Positions 8,742 through 17,249 are shown, numbered from the stretch's first letter. The stretch: 64,000 nt of DNA from Pseudomonas sp. GCEP-101 (GCF_025133575.1 NZ_CP104011.1:3976965-4040964), one strand, 5' to 3'. The notes: generated by a model not told the origin, from the sequence alone. Program-made: numbers and translations.

Positions 8742-9545
8742 TCAGCTTCCGGCCTTCACCTTCCGCCCCGCCATGTGTTTCAGGTAGGCGACGATCTGGT
8801 CCAGCTCCGCGTCGCTGACCACATCGACGGCGAAGCCCTTCATCCGCGCCTCCGGCCAGTGCCGCAGGCTCTGCGGGTCGCGGATGTACTGCTTGAGGTA
8901 CCCCGGCGCGAAGTACTCGGTGGGGTTGTGCGGCAGGTTCAGGTCCGGGCCGAACTGCGAGTCGCCGGCGCCGTTCAGGCGGTGGCAGGCCAGGCAGTTC
9001 TTCTGGAACTGGGCGAAGCCCTGCTGCACGGCGTTGGGCGCATTCTTCGCCGGCAGCAGGGCCGGGAATCGTTCGGCCAGCGGCTTCAGGTAGCGGATGC
9101 TGGCGACCTGGAAGGGCCATTGCTCCGGGCCGATGCCGGCGGCCTTGGGGTCGGTCCACACCAGGTAGAACGGCCCGGCGGACGGCTTGCCCTCGGCCAG
9201 CGGCGGCCAGGGCTTGTTCGGCTCCTCGATGGCCAGCCAGGCGCGCGAGCCTTTCCCGGCCAGCAACGGCGCGGCCGGCAGTTCGGCGGCGAAGCCGTCC
9301 AGCGCCACGGCCTGCAGGTGATCGGCCGGCTTCACGCCCTGCAGCAGCGCCGCCAGCGGCACCGCGCGGTAGTGCATGCTGCGGTTGTAGGAGACGTCGG
9401 CGGGAATCTCAATGTCCTGCACCTTGGGGTTGGCCAGCAGTTGCTCGGTGGTGAAGTCGTGCTTGCCGTCGGGCAGCTCCAGGGTGAGCGTGGCGGCGAA
9501 GGTGGTGGGGCAGAGCAGAAGCAGCGTCAGCAGCAGTGGGCGCAT
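8742..9545 (-). CDS. Periplasmic c-type cytochrome with N-terminal molybdopterin-oxidoreductase-like domain
   Basis: A 267-residue exported protein. Residues 1-18 form a signal peptide (MRPLLLTLLLLCPTTFA). Residues about 20-150 resemble the small beta-rich part of the sulfite-oxidase-type molybdopterin-binding fold (GFAAELPAAPLL, GPFYLVWTDP). From about 170 there is a class I cytochrome c domain with one haem-binding CLACH at 184-188 and a likely axial Met235 (ARMKGFAVD). The conserved YLKQYIRDP helix and DLDQIVAYL-like C-terminal helix are typical of cytochrome c subunits. It is convergent with anbu across a REP array, and no partner oxidoreductase gene is adjacent. Its electron donor and acceptor are unknown. 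Confidence 0.82.
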   Translation of the reverse strand: MRPLLLTLLLLCPTTFAATLTLELPDGKHDFTTEQLLANPKVQDIEIPADVSYNRSMHYRAVPLAALLQGVKPADHLQAVALDGFAAELPAAPLLAGKGSRAWLAIEEPNKPWPPLAEGKPSAGPFYLVWTDPKAAGIGPEQWPFQVASIRYLKPLAERFPALLPAKNAPNAVQQGFAQFQKNCLACHRLNGAGDSQFGPDLNLPHNPTEYFAPGYLKQYIRDPQSLRHWPEARMKGFAVDVVSDAELDQIVAYLKHMAGRKVKAGS

Positions 9546-9689
9546 GGTCGCATCCGTGGCGGGAAAGGGCCGCGGAACATTAGCAGAGCCGGGGGCGTTG
9601 CAGGAGGTGGGTGGCTCCCGCGCTGCGTTGACCGTGGCTCGCGGATGGCGGCACGCGGTACGCAGCGGCGGGATGACCGAGGGTTGGCC

Positions 9690-9788
9690 CTAGCCGACCA
9701 GACGACTCAGATTGGGGATGATCAGCACGACGGTGGTTGCGAAGACGATCAGGCTAGCCTGACGCCATTTTCTCGATTGTTTGTCCAT
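9690..9788 (-). CDS. Predicted 32-residue single-pass membrane protein
   Basis: A very short gene with a good ribosome site: GGAAGGA ends four to five bases before the ATG at 9788. The product opens with a basic, hydrophilic stretch (MDKQSRKWRQ) and continues as one transmembrane helix (ASLIVFATTVVLIIPNLSRL), ending VG. The positive N-terminus suggests it faces the cytoplasm. It stands alone between the cytochrome gene and the beta-oxidation operon. I do not recognise the family. Small inner-membrane proteins of this shape often tune a larger membrane complex, but nothing here says which. Confidence 0.55.
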   Translation of the reverse strand: MDKQSRKWRQASLIVFATTVVLIIPNLSRLVG

Positions 9789-10217
9789 GATGTCCTTCCG
9801 CCTTTCTTGTTCTTGGCATGGCTCACTCACGGCCTGTTGATAGTGTCGCGCATGCCTTGGCTTCTGGTGATTCGAGCCGAGCCGGCAAAACCCGGCAACG
9901 GCACTCTTCGCAGTCTCTGCCTGATTGAGTCTAAGCCTAGTGCCGCGCGGGCTTAGACCATCTGGCAGCAAGTCCCGCAGCTCCAGGCATATTCCCTCTA
10001 TATGACCGGGCCGTGACAGCTCTGTTCAGCATTTCGACCGTTCGTCCGGCCGCGCCGACAGGCCCTTTCCAGAGCCTTCGGGCGGTTCGCCGCCGGTCGG
10101 TGGCTGAGCGTGGCGGTCAATTGCGCTGAGCGCTGCGGTCATTGCTCCCGGCCGATACGCCGTTAAGGTAGGCCGACACGCCACGCCTGCGTGACGACAA
10201 CTCTAAGAGAGAACGCC
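9789..10217. promoter_or_regulatory. Intergenic region upstream of the thiolase gene
   Basis: A 429-base stretch with the ribosome site of the small membrane protein at its left end and the presumed promoter of the beta-oxidation operon at its right end. AAGAGAGAA lies just before the thiolase ATG. I looked for a PsrA/FadR-like palindrome and for clear -35/-10 boxes and found none that I would defend. No REP or further ORF with a ribosome site is visible. Confidence 0.4.
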
Positions 10218-11423
10218 ATGACCGAAGCATTCATTTACGACGCGGTGCGTACTCCCCGCGGCAAGGGCAAGAAGGACGGCGCGCTGCACAGCGTCAAGCC
10301 GGTCAACCTGATGGCCGGTGTCCTGCGTGCGTTGCAGCAGCGCAACCAGCTCGATACCGCCCAGGTCGACGACATCGTCCTGGGCTGCGTGACCCCGGTG
10401 GGCGACCAGGGCTCGGACATCGCCAAGACCGCCGCGCTGGTGGCCGACTGGGACGAGCAGGTGGCCGGCGTGCAGATCAACCGCTTCTGCGCTTCGGGCC
10501 TGGAAGCGGTCAACCTGGGCGCCATGAAGGTGCGTTCGGGCTTCGAGGACCTGGTGGTGGTCGGCGGCGTGGAGTCCATGTCCCGCGTGCCCATGGGCTC
10601 CGACGGCGGTGCCTGGGCGCTGGACCCGGAAACCAACCTGCATACCAGTTTCGTGCCCCAGGGCATCGGTGCCGACCTGATCGCCACCCTCGAAGGCTTC
10701 AGCCGCGCCGACGTCGATGCCTTCGCCCTGCGTTCCCAGCAGAAAGCCGCCAAGGCCCGCGCCGAGCGGCTGTTCGCCAAGTCGCTGGTACCGGTGACCG
10801 ACCAGAACGGCATCGTCCTGCTCGACCATGACGAGTTCATCCGCGCCGACTCCACCCTCGAGGGCCTCGGCGCGCTCAAGCCCAGCTTCGAGATGATGGG
10901 GCAGATGGGTTTCGATGCCACGGCGCTGCGCAAATACAGCCAGGTGGAGCGCATCGAGCACGTGCACACGCCGGGCAACAGCTCCGGGATCGTCGACGGC
11001 GCCGCCGCCATGCTCATCGGCTCCGAGGCCAAGGGCCGCGAGTTGGGCCTGAAGGCCCGCGGGCGCATTGTCGCCACCGCGGTGACCAGTACCGACCCGA
11101 CCATCATGCTCACCGGCCCCGCGCCGGCGACCCGCAAGGCACTGGCCAAGGCGGGGCTCAAGGCCGAGGACATCGACCTCTTCGAGGTCAACGAAGCCTT
11201 CGCCTCGGTGGTGATGAAGTTCATGAAGGACATGGGCGTGCCGGAGAGCAAGGTCAACGTCAACGGCGGCTCCATCGCCATGGGCCACCCGCTGGGCGCC
11301 ACCGGCTGCATGATCCTCGGCACCCTGCTGGACGAACTGGAGCGGCGCAATTTGCGCTATGGCCTGGCCACCCTCTGCGTGGGCGGCGGCATGGGCATCG
11401 CCACCATCATCGAACGAATCTGA
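10218..11423 (+). CDS. Acyl-CoA thiolase (acetyl-CoA acyltransferase), beta-oxidation
   Basis: A 401-residue thiolase that cleaves 3-ketoacyl-CoA with CoA in the last step of fatty-acid beta-oxidation, acting in the cytoplasm, probably as a tetramer with the next gene's product. The nucleophilic cysteine is Cys91 ([11 protein letters not shown]). The second catalytic pair is His357 in MGHPLGATG and Cys387 in LCVGGGMG. The family opening is intact ([22 protein letters not shown]). The ATG at 10218 has AGAGAGAA upstream, and the upstream in-frame codons are less likely starts. A REP hairpin separates it from the multifunctional enzyme 91 bases downstream. Chain-length preference cannot be told. 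The recalled PAO1 equivalent is PA1736. Confidence 0.9.
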   Translation: MTEAFIYDAVRTPRGKGKKDGALHSVKPVNLMAGVLRALQQRNQLDTAQVDDIVLGCVTPVGDQGSDIAKTAALVADWDEQVAGVQINRFCASGLEAVNLGAMKVRSGFEDLVVVGGVESMSRVPMGSDGGAWALDPETNLHTSFVPQGIGADLIATLEGFSRADVDAFALRSQQKAAKARAERLFAKSLVPVTDQNGIVLLDHDEFIRADSTLEGLGALKPSFEMMGQMGFDATALRKYSQVERIEHVHTPGNSSGIVDGAAAMLIGSEAKGRELGLKARGRIVATAVTSTDPTIMLTGPAPATRKALAKAGLKAEDIDLFEVNEAFASVVMKFMKDMGVPESKVNVNGGSIAMGHPLGATGCMILGTLLDELERRNLRYGLATLCVGGGMGIATIIERI

Positions 11424-11428
11424 CTTTC

Positions 11429-11485
11429 GTAGGAGCGAGCTTGCTCGCGAACCGCCCAGAGCTTCGCGAGCAAGCTCGCTCCTAC
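11429..11485. repeat. REP palindrome pair between the two beta-oxidation genes
   Basis: Inverted arms of the GTAGGAGCGAGCTTGCTC type separated by a short spacer with AACCGCCCAGAGCTT. It starts six bases after the thiolase stop and ends 28 bases before the next start, so it would form a hairpin inside the bicistronic mRNA. Confidence 0.9.
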
Positions 11486-11513
11486 AGGTCTCCCACCCTG
11501 GGAAGAGAACAAC

Positions 11514-13658
11514 ATGACTGACGCCATCCGTTATGAGAAAGGCCAGGACAACATCGTCGTCCTGACCATGGACATGCCCGGCCAGAGCGCCAACACCATG
11601 AACGGTGTGTACCGCGAGGCCATGGCCGCCACCGTGGCGCGCCTGGAAGCCGAGAAGGACTCGATCGCCGGCGTGGTGATCACCTCCGCGAAGAAGACCT
11701 TCTTCGCCGGCGGCGACCTGAACGAACTGATCAAGGTGACCAAGGCAGACGCCCAGGCCTTCTACGAAGGCATCCTGGTGCTCAAGGGCCAGCTGCGCCG
11801 CCTGGAAACCCTCGGCAAGCCGGTGGTCGCCGCCATCAACGGCGCGGCGCTGGGCGGCGGCTGGGAAATCTGCCTGGCCTGCCATCACCGCATCGCTCTG
11901 GACGAAAGCCACGTCCAGCTTGGCCTGCCGGAAGTCACCCTCGGCCTGCTGCCCGGCGGAGGGGGCGTGGTGCGCATGGTGCGCCTGCTCGGTCTGGAGA
12001 AAGCCCTGCCGTACCTGGCCGAAGGCAAGAAGGTGCGCCCGGACCAGGCGCTCAAGGCGGGCCTTATCCATCAACTGGCCTCCAGCCGCGAAGAACTGCT
12101 GAGCAAGGCCCGCGAATGGATCGCCGCCAACCCGGCCGCCAAGCAGCCGTGGGACAGCGCCGGCTACAAGATTCCCGGCGGCACCCCCTCCAGCCCGGCC
12201 GTGGCACAGATGCTGGCCATCGCTCCGTCCGTGCTGCGCGACAAGACCAAGGGCTGCTTCCCCGCGCCGGAGAAGATCATGTGCGCCGCCGTCGAGGGCG
12301 CGCAGGTGGACTTCGACACCGCGCAGCTGATCGAGGCGCGCTACTTCACCGAGCTGACCACCGGCCAGGTGGCGAAGAACATGATTGGCACCTTCTGGTT
12401 CCAGCTCAACGAGATCAACGCCGGCAAGTCCCGTCCGCAGGGCATCGCCCCGCAGCAGACGAAGAAGGTCGGGGTGATCGGCGCCGGCATGATGGGCGCG
12501 GGCATCGCCTACGTCTCGGCCGCCGCCGGCATCGACGTGGTGCTCAAGGACGTCTCCCTCGAGGCGGCGGAAAAGGGCAAGGCGTACTCCGCTGGCCTGC
12601 TGGACAAGAAGGTCAGCAAGGGCCAGATGAGTGTCGAGAAGCGCGACGCCTTCCTCGCGCGGATCAAGCCGACCGCCAGCGACGCCGATTTCGAGGGCTG
12701 CGACCTCATCATCGAAGCCGTGTTCGAGGACCGTGGCCTGAAGGCCAAGGTCAGCGCCGCCGCCGAGTCCGCCGCGCTGCCCGAGGCGGTGATCGCGTCC
12801 AACACCTCGACCCTGCCGATCACCGGCCTGGCCGAAGCCGTGGCGCAGCCGCAGAAATTCATCGGCCTGCACTTCTTCAGCCCCGTGGACAAGATGCCGC
12901 TGGTCGAGATCATCCGTGGCGCGAAGACCGACGACGCCACCCTGGCCCGCGCCTTCGACTACGTCCTGCAGATCAAGAAGACGCCGATCGTCGTCCATGA
13001 CAGCCGCGGTTTCTTCACCTCCCGCGTGTTCGGCACCTTCACCAATGAAGGTCTGGCCATGCTCGGCGAAGGCGTATCGGCAGCGATGATCGAGAACCAG
13101 GCGCGTCAGGCCGGCATGCCGGTGGGCCCGCTGGCGATCAGCGACGAAGTGTCGATGAGCCTGATGAGCCACATCCGCGAGCAGACCCGCAAGGACCTGG
13201 AGGCCGAGGGCAAGCCGTTGCCCGCGCACCCGGCCTTCGCCGTGGTGGACCTGATGGTCAACGAGTACAAGCGCCCGGGCAAAGCCGCCGGCGCCGGCTT
13301 CTACGACTATCCCGCCAACGGCAGGAAGCACCTGTGGCCGGAGCTGAAGCAGCGTTTCGAGAAGGCTGACGCGCAGATCTCCGCCGAGGACGTGCGTGAC
13401 CGCATCCTCTTCGTGCAGGCCATCGAGACGGTGCGCTGTGTGGAGGAGGGCGTGCTGACCTCCACCGCCGACGCCAACATCGGCTCGATCTTCGGCATCG
13501 GCTTCGCCGCCTGGAGCGGCGGCGCGCTGCAGTTCATCAACCAGTACGGCCTGAAGGACTTCGTCGCCCGCGCCCAATACCTGGCAGAACAGTACGGCGA
13601 GCGCTTCCTGCCGCCGGCGCTGCTGCTGGAGAAGGCCGCGCGCAACGAGACGTTCTGA
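11514..13658 (+). CDS. Multifunctional enoyl-CoA hydratase / 3-hydroxyacyl-CoA dehydrogenase (FadB/FadJ-like)
   Basis: A 714-residue fusion carrying two consecutive beta-oxidation steps. Residues 1 to about 190 are a crotonase domain with the oxyanion-hole texts SAKKTFFAGGDLN and NGAALGGGWEICLACH and the catalytic-loop text LGLPEVTLGLLPGGGG. From about 318 a Rossmann NAD-binding site appears as GVIGAGMMGAGIAY, followed by the hydroxyacyl-CoA dehydrogenase signature FSPVDKMPLVEIIRG with its catalytic His in GLHFFSP. The C-terminal 3HCDH domains follow. GGGAAGAGA precedes the ATG. It pairs with the upstream thiolase as alpha and beta subunits usually do. The recalled PAO1 equivalent is PA1737. 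Confidence 0.9.
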   Translation: MTDAIRYEKGQDNIVVLTMDMPGQSANTMNGVYREAMAATVARLEAEKDSIAGVVITSAKKTFFAGGDLNELIKVTKADAQAFYEGILVLKGQLRRLETLGKPVVAAINGAALGGGWEICLACHHRIALDESHVQLGLPEVTLGLLPGGGGVVRMVRLLGLEKALPYLAEGKKVRPDQALKAGLIHQLASSREELLSKAREWIAANPAAKQPWDSAGYKIPGGTPSSPAVAQMLAIAPSVLRDKTKGCFPAPEKIMCAAVEGAQVDFDTAQLIEARYFTELTTGQVAKNMIGTFWFQLNEINAGKSRPQGIAPQQTKKVGVIGAGMMGAGIAYVSAAAGIDVVLKDVSLEAAEKGKAYSAGLLDKKVSKGQMSVEKRDAFLARIKPTASDADFEGCDLIIEAVFEDRGLKAKVSAAAESAALPEAVIASNTSTLPITGLAEAVAQPQKFIGLHFFSPVDKMPLVEIIRGAKTDDATLARAFDYVLQIKKTPIVVHDSRGFFTSRVFGTFTNEGLAMLGEGVSAAMIENQARQAGMPVGPLAISDEVSMSLMSHIREQTRKDLEAEGKPLPAHPAFAVVDLMVNEYKRPGKAAGAGFYDYPANGRKHLWPELKQRFEKADAQISAEDVRDRILFVQAIETVRCVEEGVLTSTADANIGSIFGIGFAAWSGGALQFINQYGLKDFVARAQYLAEQYGERFLPPALLLEKAARNETF

Positions 13659-13669
13659 AGGGCCCTTCT

Positions 13670-13749
13670 GTAGGAGCGAGGGGGCGTCTAGTTCTTGCTC
13701 GCGAAGCCGGCTTCGCAGCGGGGCTGTTCGCGAGCAAGCTCGCTCCTAC
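13670..13749. repeat. REP pair whose left arm carries a 13-base insert
   Basis: The right arm (ending 13749) is a normal REP. The left arm is split: GTAGGAGCGAG at 13670-13680, then GGGGCGTCTAGTT at 13681-13693, then CTTGCTCGCGAA. The same interrupted arm, slightly diverged and reversed, occurs at 20827-20863. It follows the fadB-like stop and precedes a terminator. Confidence 0.85.
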
Positions 13750-13770
13750 AGAAGAATCGTCGCTCTGGAG

Positions 13771-13796
13771 AACCGGCTCACGTGGCCGGTTTTTTC
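13771..13796 (+). terminator. Intrinsic terminator of the beta-oxidation operon
   Basis: Stem AACCGGC / GCCGGTT around the loop TCACGTG, directly followed by TTTTT. It lies 113 bases after the fadB-like stop, beyond the REP pair. Confidence 0.85.
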
Positions 13797-13847
13797 TTGC
13801 CGTTGCAGGCCGTAGGATGGCGCTTTCTGTCCCGCAAGGAATGCCCG

Positions 13848-14402
13848 ATGACGCCTCCCGCCCTGTTGACCATCGACCAGCAGAAAGGCATGCGCGAAAG
13901 CCCGGAGCCGCGCAACAACCCGCAGGCCGAGCAGCGCATCGGCGAATTGCTGGCCCTGTGGCGTCGCGAAGGTTGGCCGCTGGTGCACATCCGGCACATC
14001 TCGCGCACGCCAGGCTCGCCGTTCTGGCCCGGGCAGCCGGGCGCGGAGTTCCAGGACGCCCTGGCGCCGCTGGAGCACGAGCACGTGGTGGAGAAGAACG
14101 TTCCTGACGCCTTCATCAACAGCAGCCTGGAGCGCTGGCTGCGCGTGCGAGGCATCGAGGCCGTGGTGATCTGCGGCGTCAGCACCAGCAACTCGGTGGA
14201 GGCCACGGCGCGCACATCGGGCAACCTGGGCTTCGCTACCCAGGTGGTGGCAGACGCCTGTTTCGCGTTCGCCAAGCGCGATTTCAACGGCGTGCAACGC
14301 AGCGCCGAGGAGGTCCACGCCATGTCCCTGGCCAACCTGCAGGGCGAATATGCGCAGGTACTCACCGCGGACGCGCTGCGGCAACGGCTGCCTTTGGGCT
14401 GA
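13848..14402 (+). CDS. Isochorismatase-fold hydrolase with Ser at the usual nucleophile position
   Basis: A 184-residue cytoplasmic protein of the isochorismatase/cysteine hydrolase superfamily. Asp10 (LLTIDQQKG) and Lys83 (VEKNVPDAF) of the usual Asp-Lys-Cys triad are present. The residue normally Cys in the following GVxTxxCV motif is Ser116 here (CGVSTSNSVEATAR). The nearest cysteine, Cys109, lies seven residues earlier in the preceding strand. Members with Ser or Gly at this point exist, so the protein may still bind a ligand or use another mechanism. The ATG at 13848 is chosen because AAGGA lies seven bases upstream and the family opening follows. It is monocistronic after a terminator. 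Substrate unknown. Confidence 0.8.
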   Translation: MTPPALLTIDQQKGMRESPEPRNNPQAEQRIGELLALWRREGWPLVHIRHISRTPGSPFWPGQPGAEFQDALAPLEHEHVVEKNVPDAFINSSLERWLRVRGIEAVVICGVSTSNSVEATARTSGNLGFATQVVADACFAFAKRDFNGVQRSAEEVHAMSLANLQGEYAQVLTADALRQRLPLG

Positions 14403-14559
14403 GTCCTTGCCAACCGGCCGTCACCCCTGTGCATCCGTGCAATTGAAGGAAGTCGATTTTTCCGGTATTTCCCCTGAAATTCCTACGCAAGATTCGCCTT
14501 GGCATCTTGTGTGGTGAAAAAATAGGGCGTAATTTTCACGCGCGTTTCATCAGTGTCAG

Positions 14560-14575
14560 GATAACCATTCTTATC
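14560..14575. promoter_or_regulatory. Short inverted repeat upstream of the amidotransferase gene
   Basis: GATAA and TTATC arms surround a six-base centre (CCATTC), 31 bases before the amidotransferase ATG, in a locally AT-richer stretch. It has the outline of half a Fur-type box but lacks the full 19-base pattern. An operator role is a guess. Confidence 0.25.
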
Positions 14576-14605
14576 AGCCGCTAACCCCCCAGGAATCACC
14601 CCTGC

Positions 14606-15346
14606 ATGTCGTTGCACATCTGCATTCTGGAAACCGACATCCTCCGCCCCGAACTCATCGACCAGTACAAGGGCTATGGCTGGATGTTCCAGCAACTGTT
14701 CGCCAAGCAACCCGTTCCGGCCGAGTTCAAGGTCTACAACGTGGTGGAAGGGCATTACCCGCCCGACGATGAAAGGTTCGATGCGTACCTGGTGACCGGC
14801 AGCAAGGCGGACTCCTTCGGCACTGATCCCTGGATCCAGACCCTCAAGGACTACGTGCTCAAGCTCTACCAGCGCGGCGACAAGCTGCTGGGCGTGTGCT
14901 TCGGCCACCAGCTGCTGGCGCTGGTGCTGGGCGGCAAGACCGAGCGCGCCAGCCAGGGGTGGGGCGTGGGCATCCACGACTACCGCATCGAAGAGCAGCC
15001 GGAATGGATGAGCCCGTCGCTGGGTGATGGTCTGACCCTGCTGGTCAGCCACCAGGACCAGGTCACCGAACTGCCCCACGGCGCGCGCCGCATCGCCTCC
15101 AGCGACTTCTGCCCCAACGCCGCCTACGCCATTGGCGACCAGGTGCTGTGCTTCCAGGGCCACCCAGAGTTCCAGAGCGACTATTCCCAGGCGATCCTCG
15201 AGCTGCGCAAGCACATCTTCAGCGAGCCGGTGTTCCAGTCCGGCATCGACAGCCTCGCGCGCCCGCACCAGGGCACCGCGGTGGGTGAATGGATGATGCG
15301 TTTCGTCCAGCAGGGGCGTGACCAGAAGAAGAAAAGCGCGGCCTGA
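14606..15346 (+). CDS. Class I glutamine amidotransferase-domain protein (GMP-synthase-like)
   Basis: A 246-residue cytoplasmic protein made of a single triad glutamine amidotransferase domain. The nucleophile is Cys98 in GVCFGHQLLA, with His186 and Glu188 in FQGHPEFQ, so the domain looks catalytically complete. It lacks a synthase partner domain and resembles the free-standing GuaA-N-like proteins. Such proteins hydrolyse glutamine or gamma-glutamyl compounds. The true substrate is unknown and no synthetase gene lies next to it. It is monocistronic, with a short inverted repeat upstream and a strong terminator just downstream. The recalled PAO1 equivalent is PA1742. Confidence 0.85.
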   Translation: MSLHICILETDILRPELIDQYKGYGWMFQQLFAKQPVPAEFKVYNVVEGHYPPDDERFDAYLVTGSKADSFGTDPWIQTLKDYVLKLYQRGDKLLGVCFGHQLLALVLGGKTERASQGWGVGIHDYRIEEQPEWMSPSLGDGLTLLVSHQDQVTELPHGARRIASSDFCPNAAYAIGDQVLCFQGHPEFQSDYSQAILELRKHIFSEPVFQSGIDSLARPHQGTAVGEWMMRFVQQGRDQKKKSAA

Positions 15347-15368
15347 TTCCTGCCGTGCTGACGGAAAG

Positions 15369-15392
15369 CGCCGCTCATAGGAGCGGCGTTTT
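15369..15392 (+). terminator. Intrinsic terminator after the amidotransferase gene
   Basis: Perfect eight-base stem CGCCGCTC / GAGCGGCG with loop ATAG, followed by TTTT. It lies 22 bases after the stop codon. Confidence 0.9.
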
Positions 15393-15445
15393 CGTTTGTG
15401 CCAGAGGATGTGGTTACGGGTGAGGTGGGTGCGGATTCGGACCGA

Positions 15446-15660
15446 TCGCGGACGGAGTCCGCTCCTGCGCAACCCGCTAGCGTAGGAGCAAAGGTCTTCT
15501 TCTGAATGTCCATGCCGGTGTTTCCCTCTTCCTGCAGGAGGAGAAGACCGCTTGGTGCAGGTTGAGACCATCTTGTCAGCCGGCACGCGCGGCGCCCTCT
15601 CCCTTCAGGGAGAGGGCGGGCCGGCACGATATCTCATGTAGGAGCGGACTCCGTCCGCGA
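15446..15660. repeat. Separated REP arms around an unrelated hairpin
   Basis: A REP arm at 15446-15468 (TCGCGGACGGAGTCCGCTCC, last bases diverged) faces its inverse at 15638-15660 (GTAGGAGCGGACTCCGTCC). Between them, at 15594-15617, is a ten-base perfect hairpin GCCCTCTCCC-TTCA-GGGAGAGGGC without a T tract. The region between the amidotransferase and the CorA gene (15347-15683) holds no gene. Confidence 0.75.
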
Positions 15661-15683
15661 TAGCCCTCAGGCCCCTACGTGGC

Positions 15684-16655
15684 TTACAGCCAATCCGCCT
15701 GCTTGAAGCTGATGTACAACCCCACGCAGCCCAGCGCCAGCAGCCCCATGATCAGGAAGTAGCCGTAGTGCCAGTGCAGCTCCGGGATGTATTCGAAGTT
15801 CATCCCGTAGATGCCCGCCACGGCGGTGGGGAAGGCGAGGATCGCTGCCCACGCGGCAAACTTGCGCTGCACCACGCTCTGCCGGGACGACTCCAGCGCC
15901 AGGCCGACCTCGATGGTCTGGCTGGCCACGTCGCGCAGGGTAGTGAGGTCTTCCAGCAGGCGGTTCACGTGGATCGCCACGTCGCGGAAGTACGGGCGCA
16001 TCTGCTTGTCGATGAAGGGGAAGTCCAGCCTTTGCAGCTCCTGGCAGATCTCCACCATCGGGGCGGCGTAGTGCTTGAGCCGCAGTACCTCGCGGCGCAG
16101 GCCGTAGATCTTCTCGATCTGCTCCTGGGTCAGCGATTTGCGCAACACCTGCTGCTCCACCTCCTCGATTTCCCCGCGGATGGCCTCCACCACCGGTTCG
16201 TAGTTGCTCATCACGAAGTCGAGCAGGGCATAGAGCACGAAGTCGGTGCCGTGGGCCAGCAGTAGCGGGCGCGCTTCGCAGCGTTGTCGGACCTGGGCGT
16301 AGGACTGGGAGAAACCGTGACGCGCGCTGATGATGTAGCCGATCCCGGCAAACAGGTGGGTTTCGACGAACATTAGTCGGTTATCGGCGCGGATCGGCGA
16401 ATAGATGACGATGAACAGCGCATCGCCAAAGGTCTCCAGTTTCGGCCGGCTGTGCTTTTCCAGCGCATCGGAGACGGCCAGTTCATGGAGGTTGAACTGC
16501 CGTTGCAGGTTGAACATTTCCTCTGGCGTCGGCTCCTGCAGGCCGGTCCAGACGAAGTGGTCGGGCTGGCAGGCCCAGCGATAGCCGTCCTCCAGCGCGA
16601 TGTCGGAGACCTTGCGGCCCTTGCTGTAGACGGCGGAAGCGATGACTCGGCCCAT
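15684..16655 (-). CDS. CorA-family divalent metal ion transporter
   Basis: A 323-residue inner-membrane magnesium/cobalt transporter of the CorA superfamily. The long cytoplasmic N-terminal domain is followed by two C-terminal transmembrane helices (FAAWAAILAFPTAVAGIY and YGYFLIMGLLALGCVGLYIS). The first ends in the diagnostic IYGMNF selectivity motif. The acidic loop FEYIPELHW follows. The C-terminus is short and charged (KQADWL). The ATG at 16655 is preferred to an in-frame GTG at 16667 because GGGTGG lies at a suitable distance. Which metal it moves cannot be decided. It stands alone between REP arms and a small membrane protein gene. Confidence 0.88.
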   Translation of the reverse strand: MGRVIASAVYSKGRKVSDIALEDGYRWACQPDHFVWTGLQEPTPEEMFNLQRQFNLHELAVSDALEKHSRPKLETFGDALFIVIYSPIRADNRLMFVETHLFAGIGYIISARHGFSQSYAQVRQRCEARPLLLAHGTDFVLYALLDFVMSNYEPVVEAIRGEIEEVEQQVLRKSLTQEQIEKIYGLRREVLRLKHYAAPMVEICQELQRLDFPFIDKQMRPYFRDVAIHVNRLLEDLTTLRDVASQTIEVGLALESSRQSVVQRKFAAWAAILAFPTAVAGIYGMNFEYIPELHWHYGYFLIMGLLALGCVGLYISFKQADWL

Positions 16656-16746
16656 GGCGAAGCCCACCCTGCGGCGATGGAGTCTGGGGTCCTGGTGCAG
16701 GGTTCAGTGTTGGACAGCCTGGCGCAACGCGCCAGCGGGGCTCGAA

Positions 16747-16968
16747 TCAGGAGTGCGGGGTGAGGGCGTCCTGCAGGCCTTGCAGCGCGACGGGGACCAC
16801 CTGGTTGAAGCGCTGGAACAGGTCGCTGCGGTCGACGTTGTCCACCGGGGCATGGCGCGCGCCGTCGAAGCCGGCGCTGAGGGCGGTGACCACCAGGATG
16901 ACGATGGTGTAGAGCCCCAGGGCGGCGAGGGCGCCATTGCGGGCGTAGCGGTGGGCTTGACGGTTCAT
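16747..16968 (-). CDS. Hypothetical small single-pass membrane protein
   Basis: A 73-residue product: a basic start (MNRQAHRYARN), one transmembrane helix (GALAALGLYTIVILVVTALS) and a short soluble tail with DLFQRFNQVVPVALQGLQDA. The frame is open further upstream, but the ATG at 16968 places the helix at the N-terminus as expected for a signal anchor. The ribosome site is weak, which lowers confidence. It lies 91 bases upstream of the CorA gene on the same strand and may be cotranscribed with it. I do not recognise the family. Confidence 0.5.
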   Translation of the reverse strand: MNRQAHRYARNGALAALGLYTIVILVVTALSAGFDGARHAPVDNVDRSDLFQRFNQVVPVALQGLQDALTPHS

Positions 16969-17249
16969 GCTGGCAACTCGGGTCCGGGGAAGTGATGGCC
17001 CAGTGTCGCTTTGGTCATTTCGATTGAATAACGATGCCGGTTGCTTCCGGGTATCAGGCAAATTGATAGATGGCTTCGCCGTGACCAGGCGCAGGGGCGG
17101 TAGCGGGAGGCTGTCGGATGTTTCCGGGACTCTGGCGGGCTTCATGGCTGCTTGACCCTCGTCAAGGAGGGGGAAACTGCCCGGCGTAGCGTGGAAATCA
17201 GGTGGTGGCGCGAGGCTGCCACGGATTTCCCGAACGCAAGGAACTTCCC

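Noticed and set aside
10203..13577. A 1124-codon open frame on the minus strand
   Set aside because: It lies antisense to the thiolase and fadB-like genes, which have clear domains; the long frame is a by-product of high GC third positions and encodes His/Ala/Gly-rich text without any known motif.
14560..14575. Full Fur box before the amidotransferase gene
   Set aside because: Only the outer GATAA/TTATC arms match; the central hexamers of a real Fur box are missing, so it is listed only as an inverted repeat.
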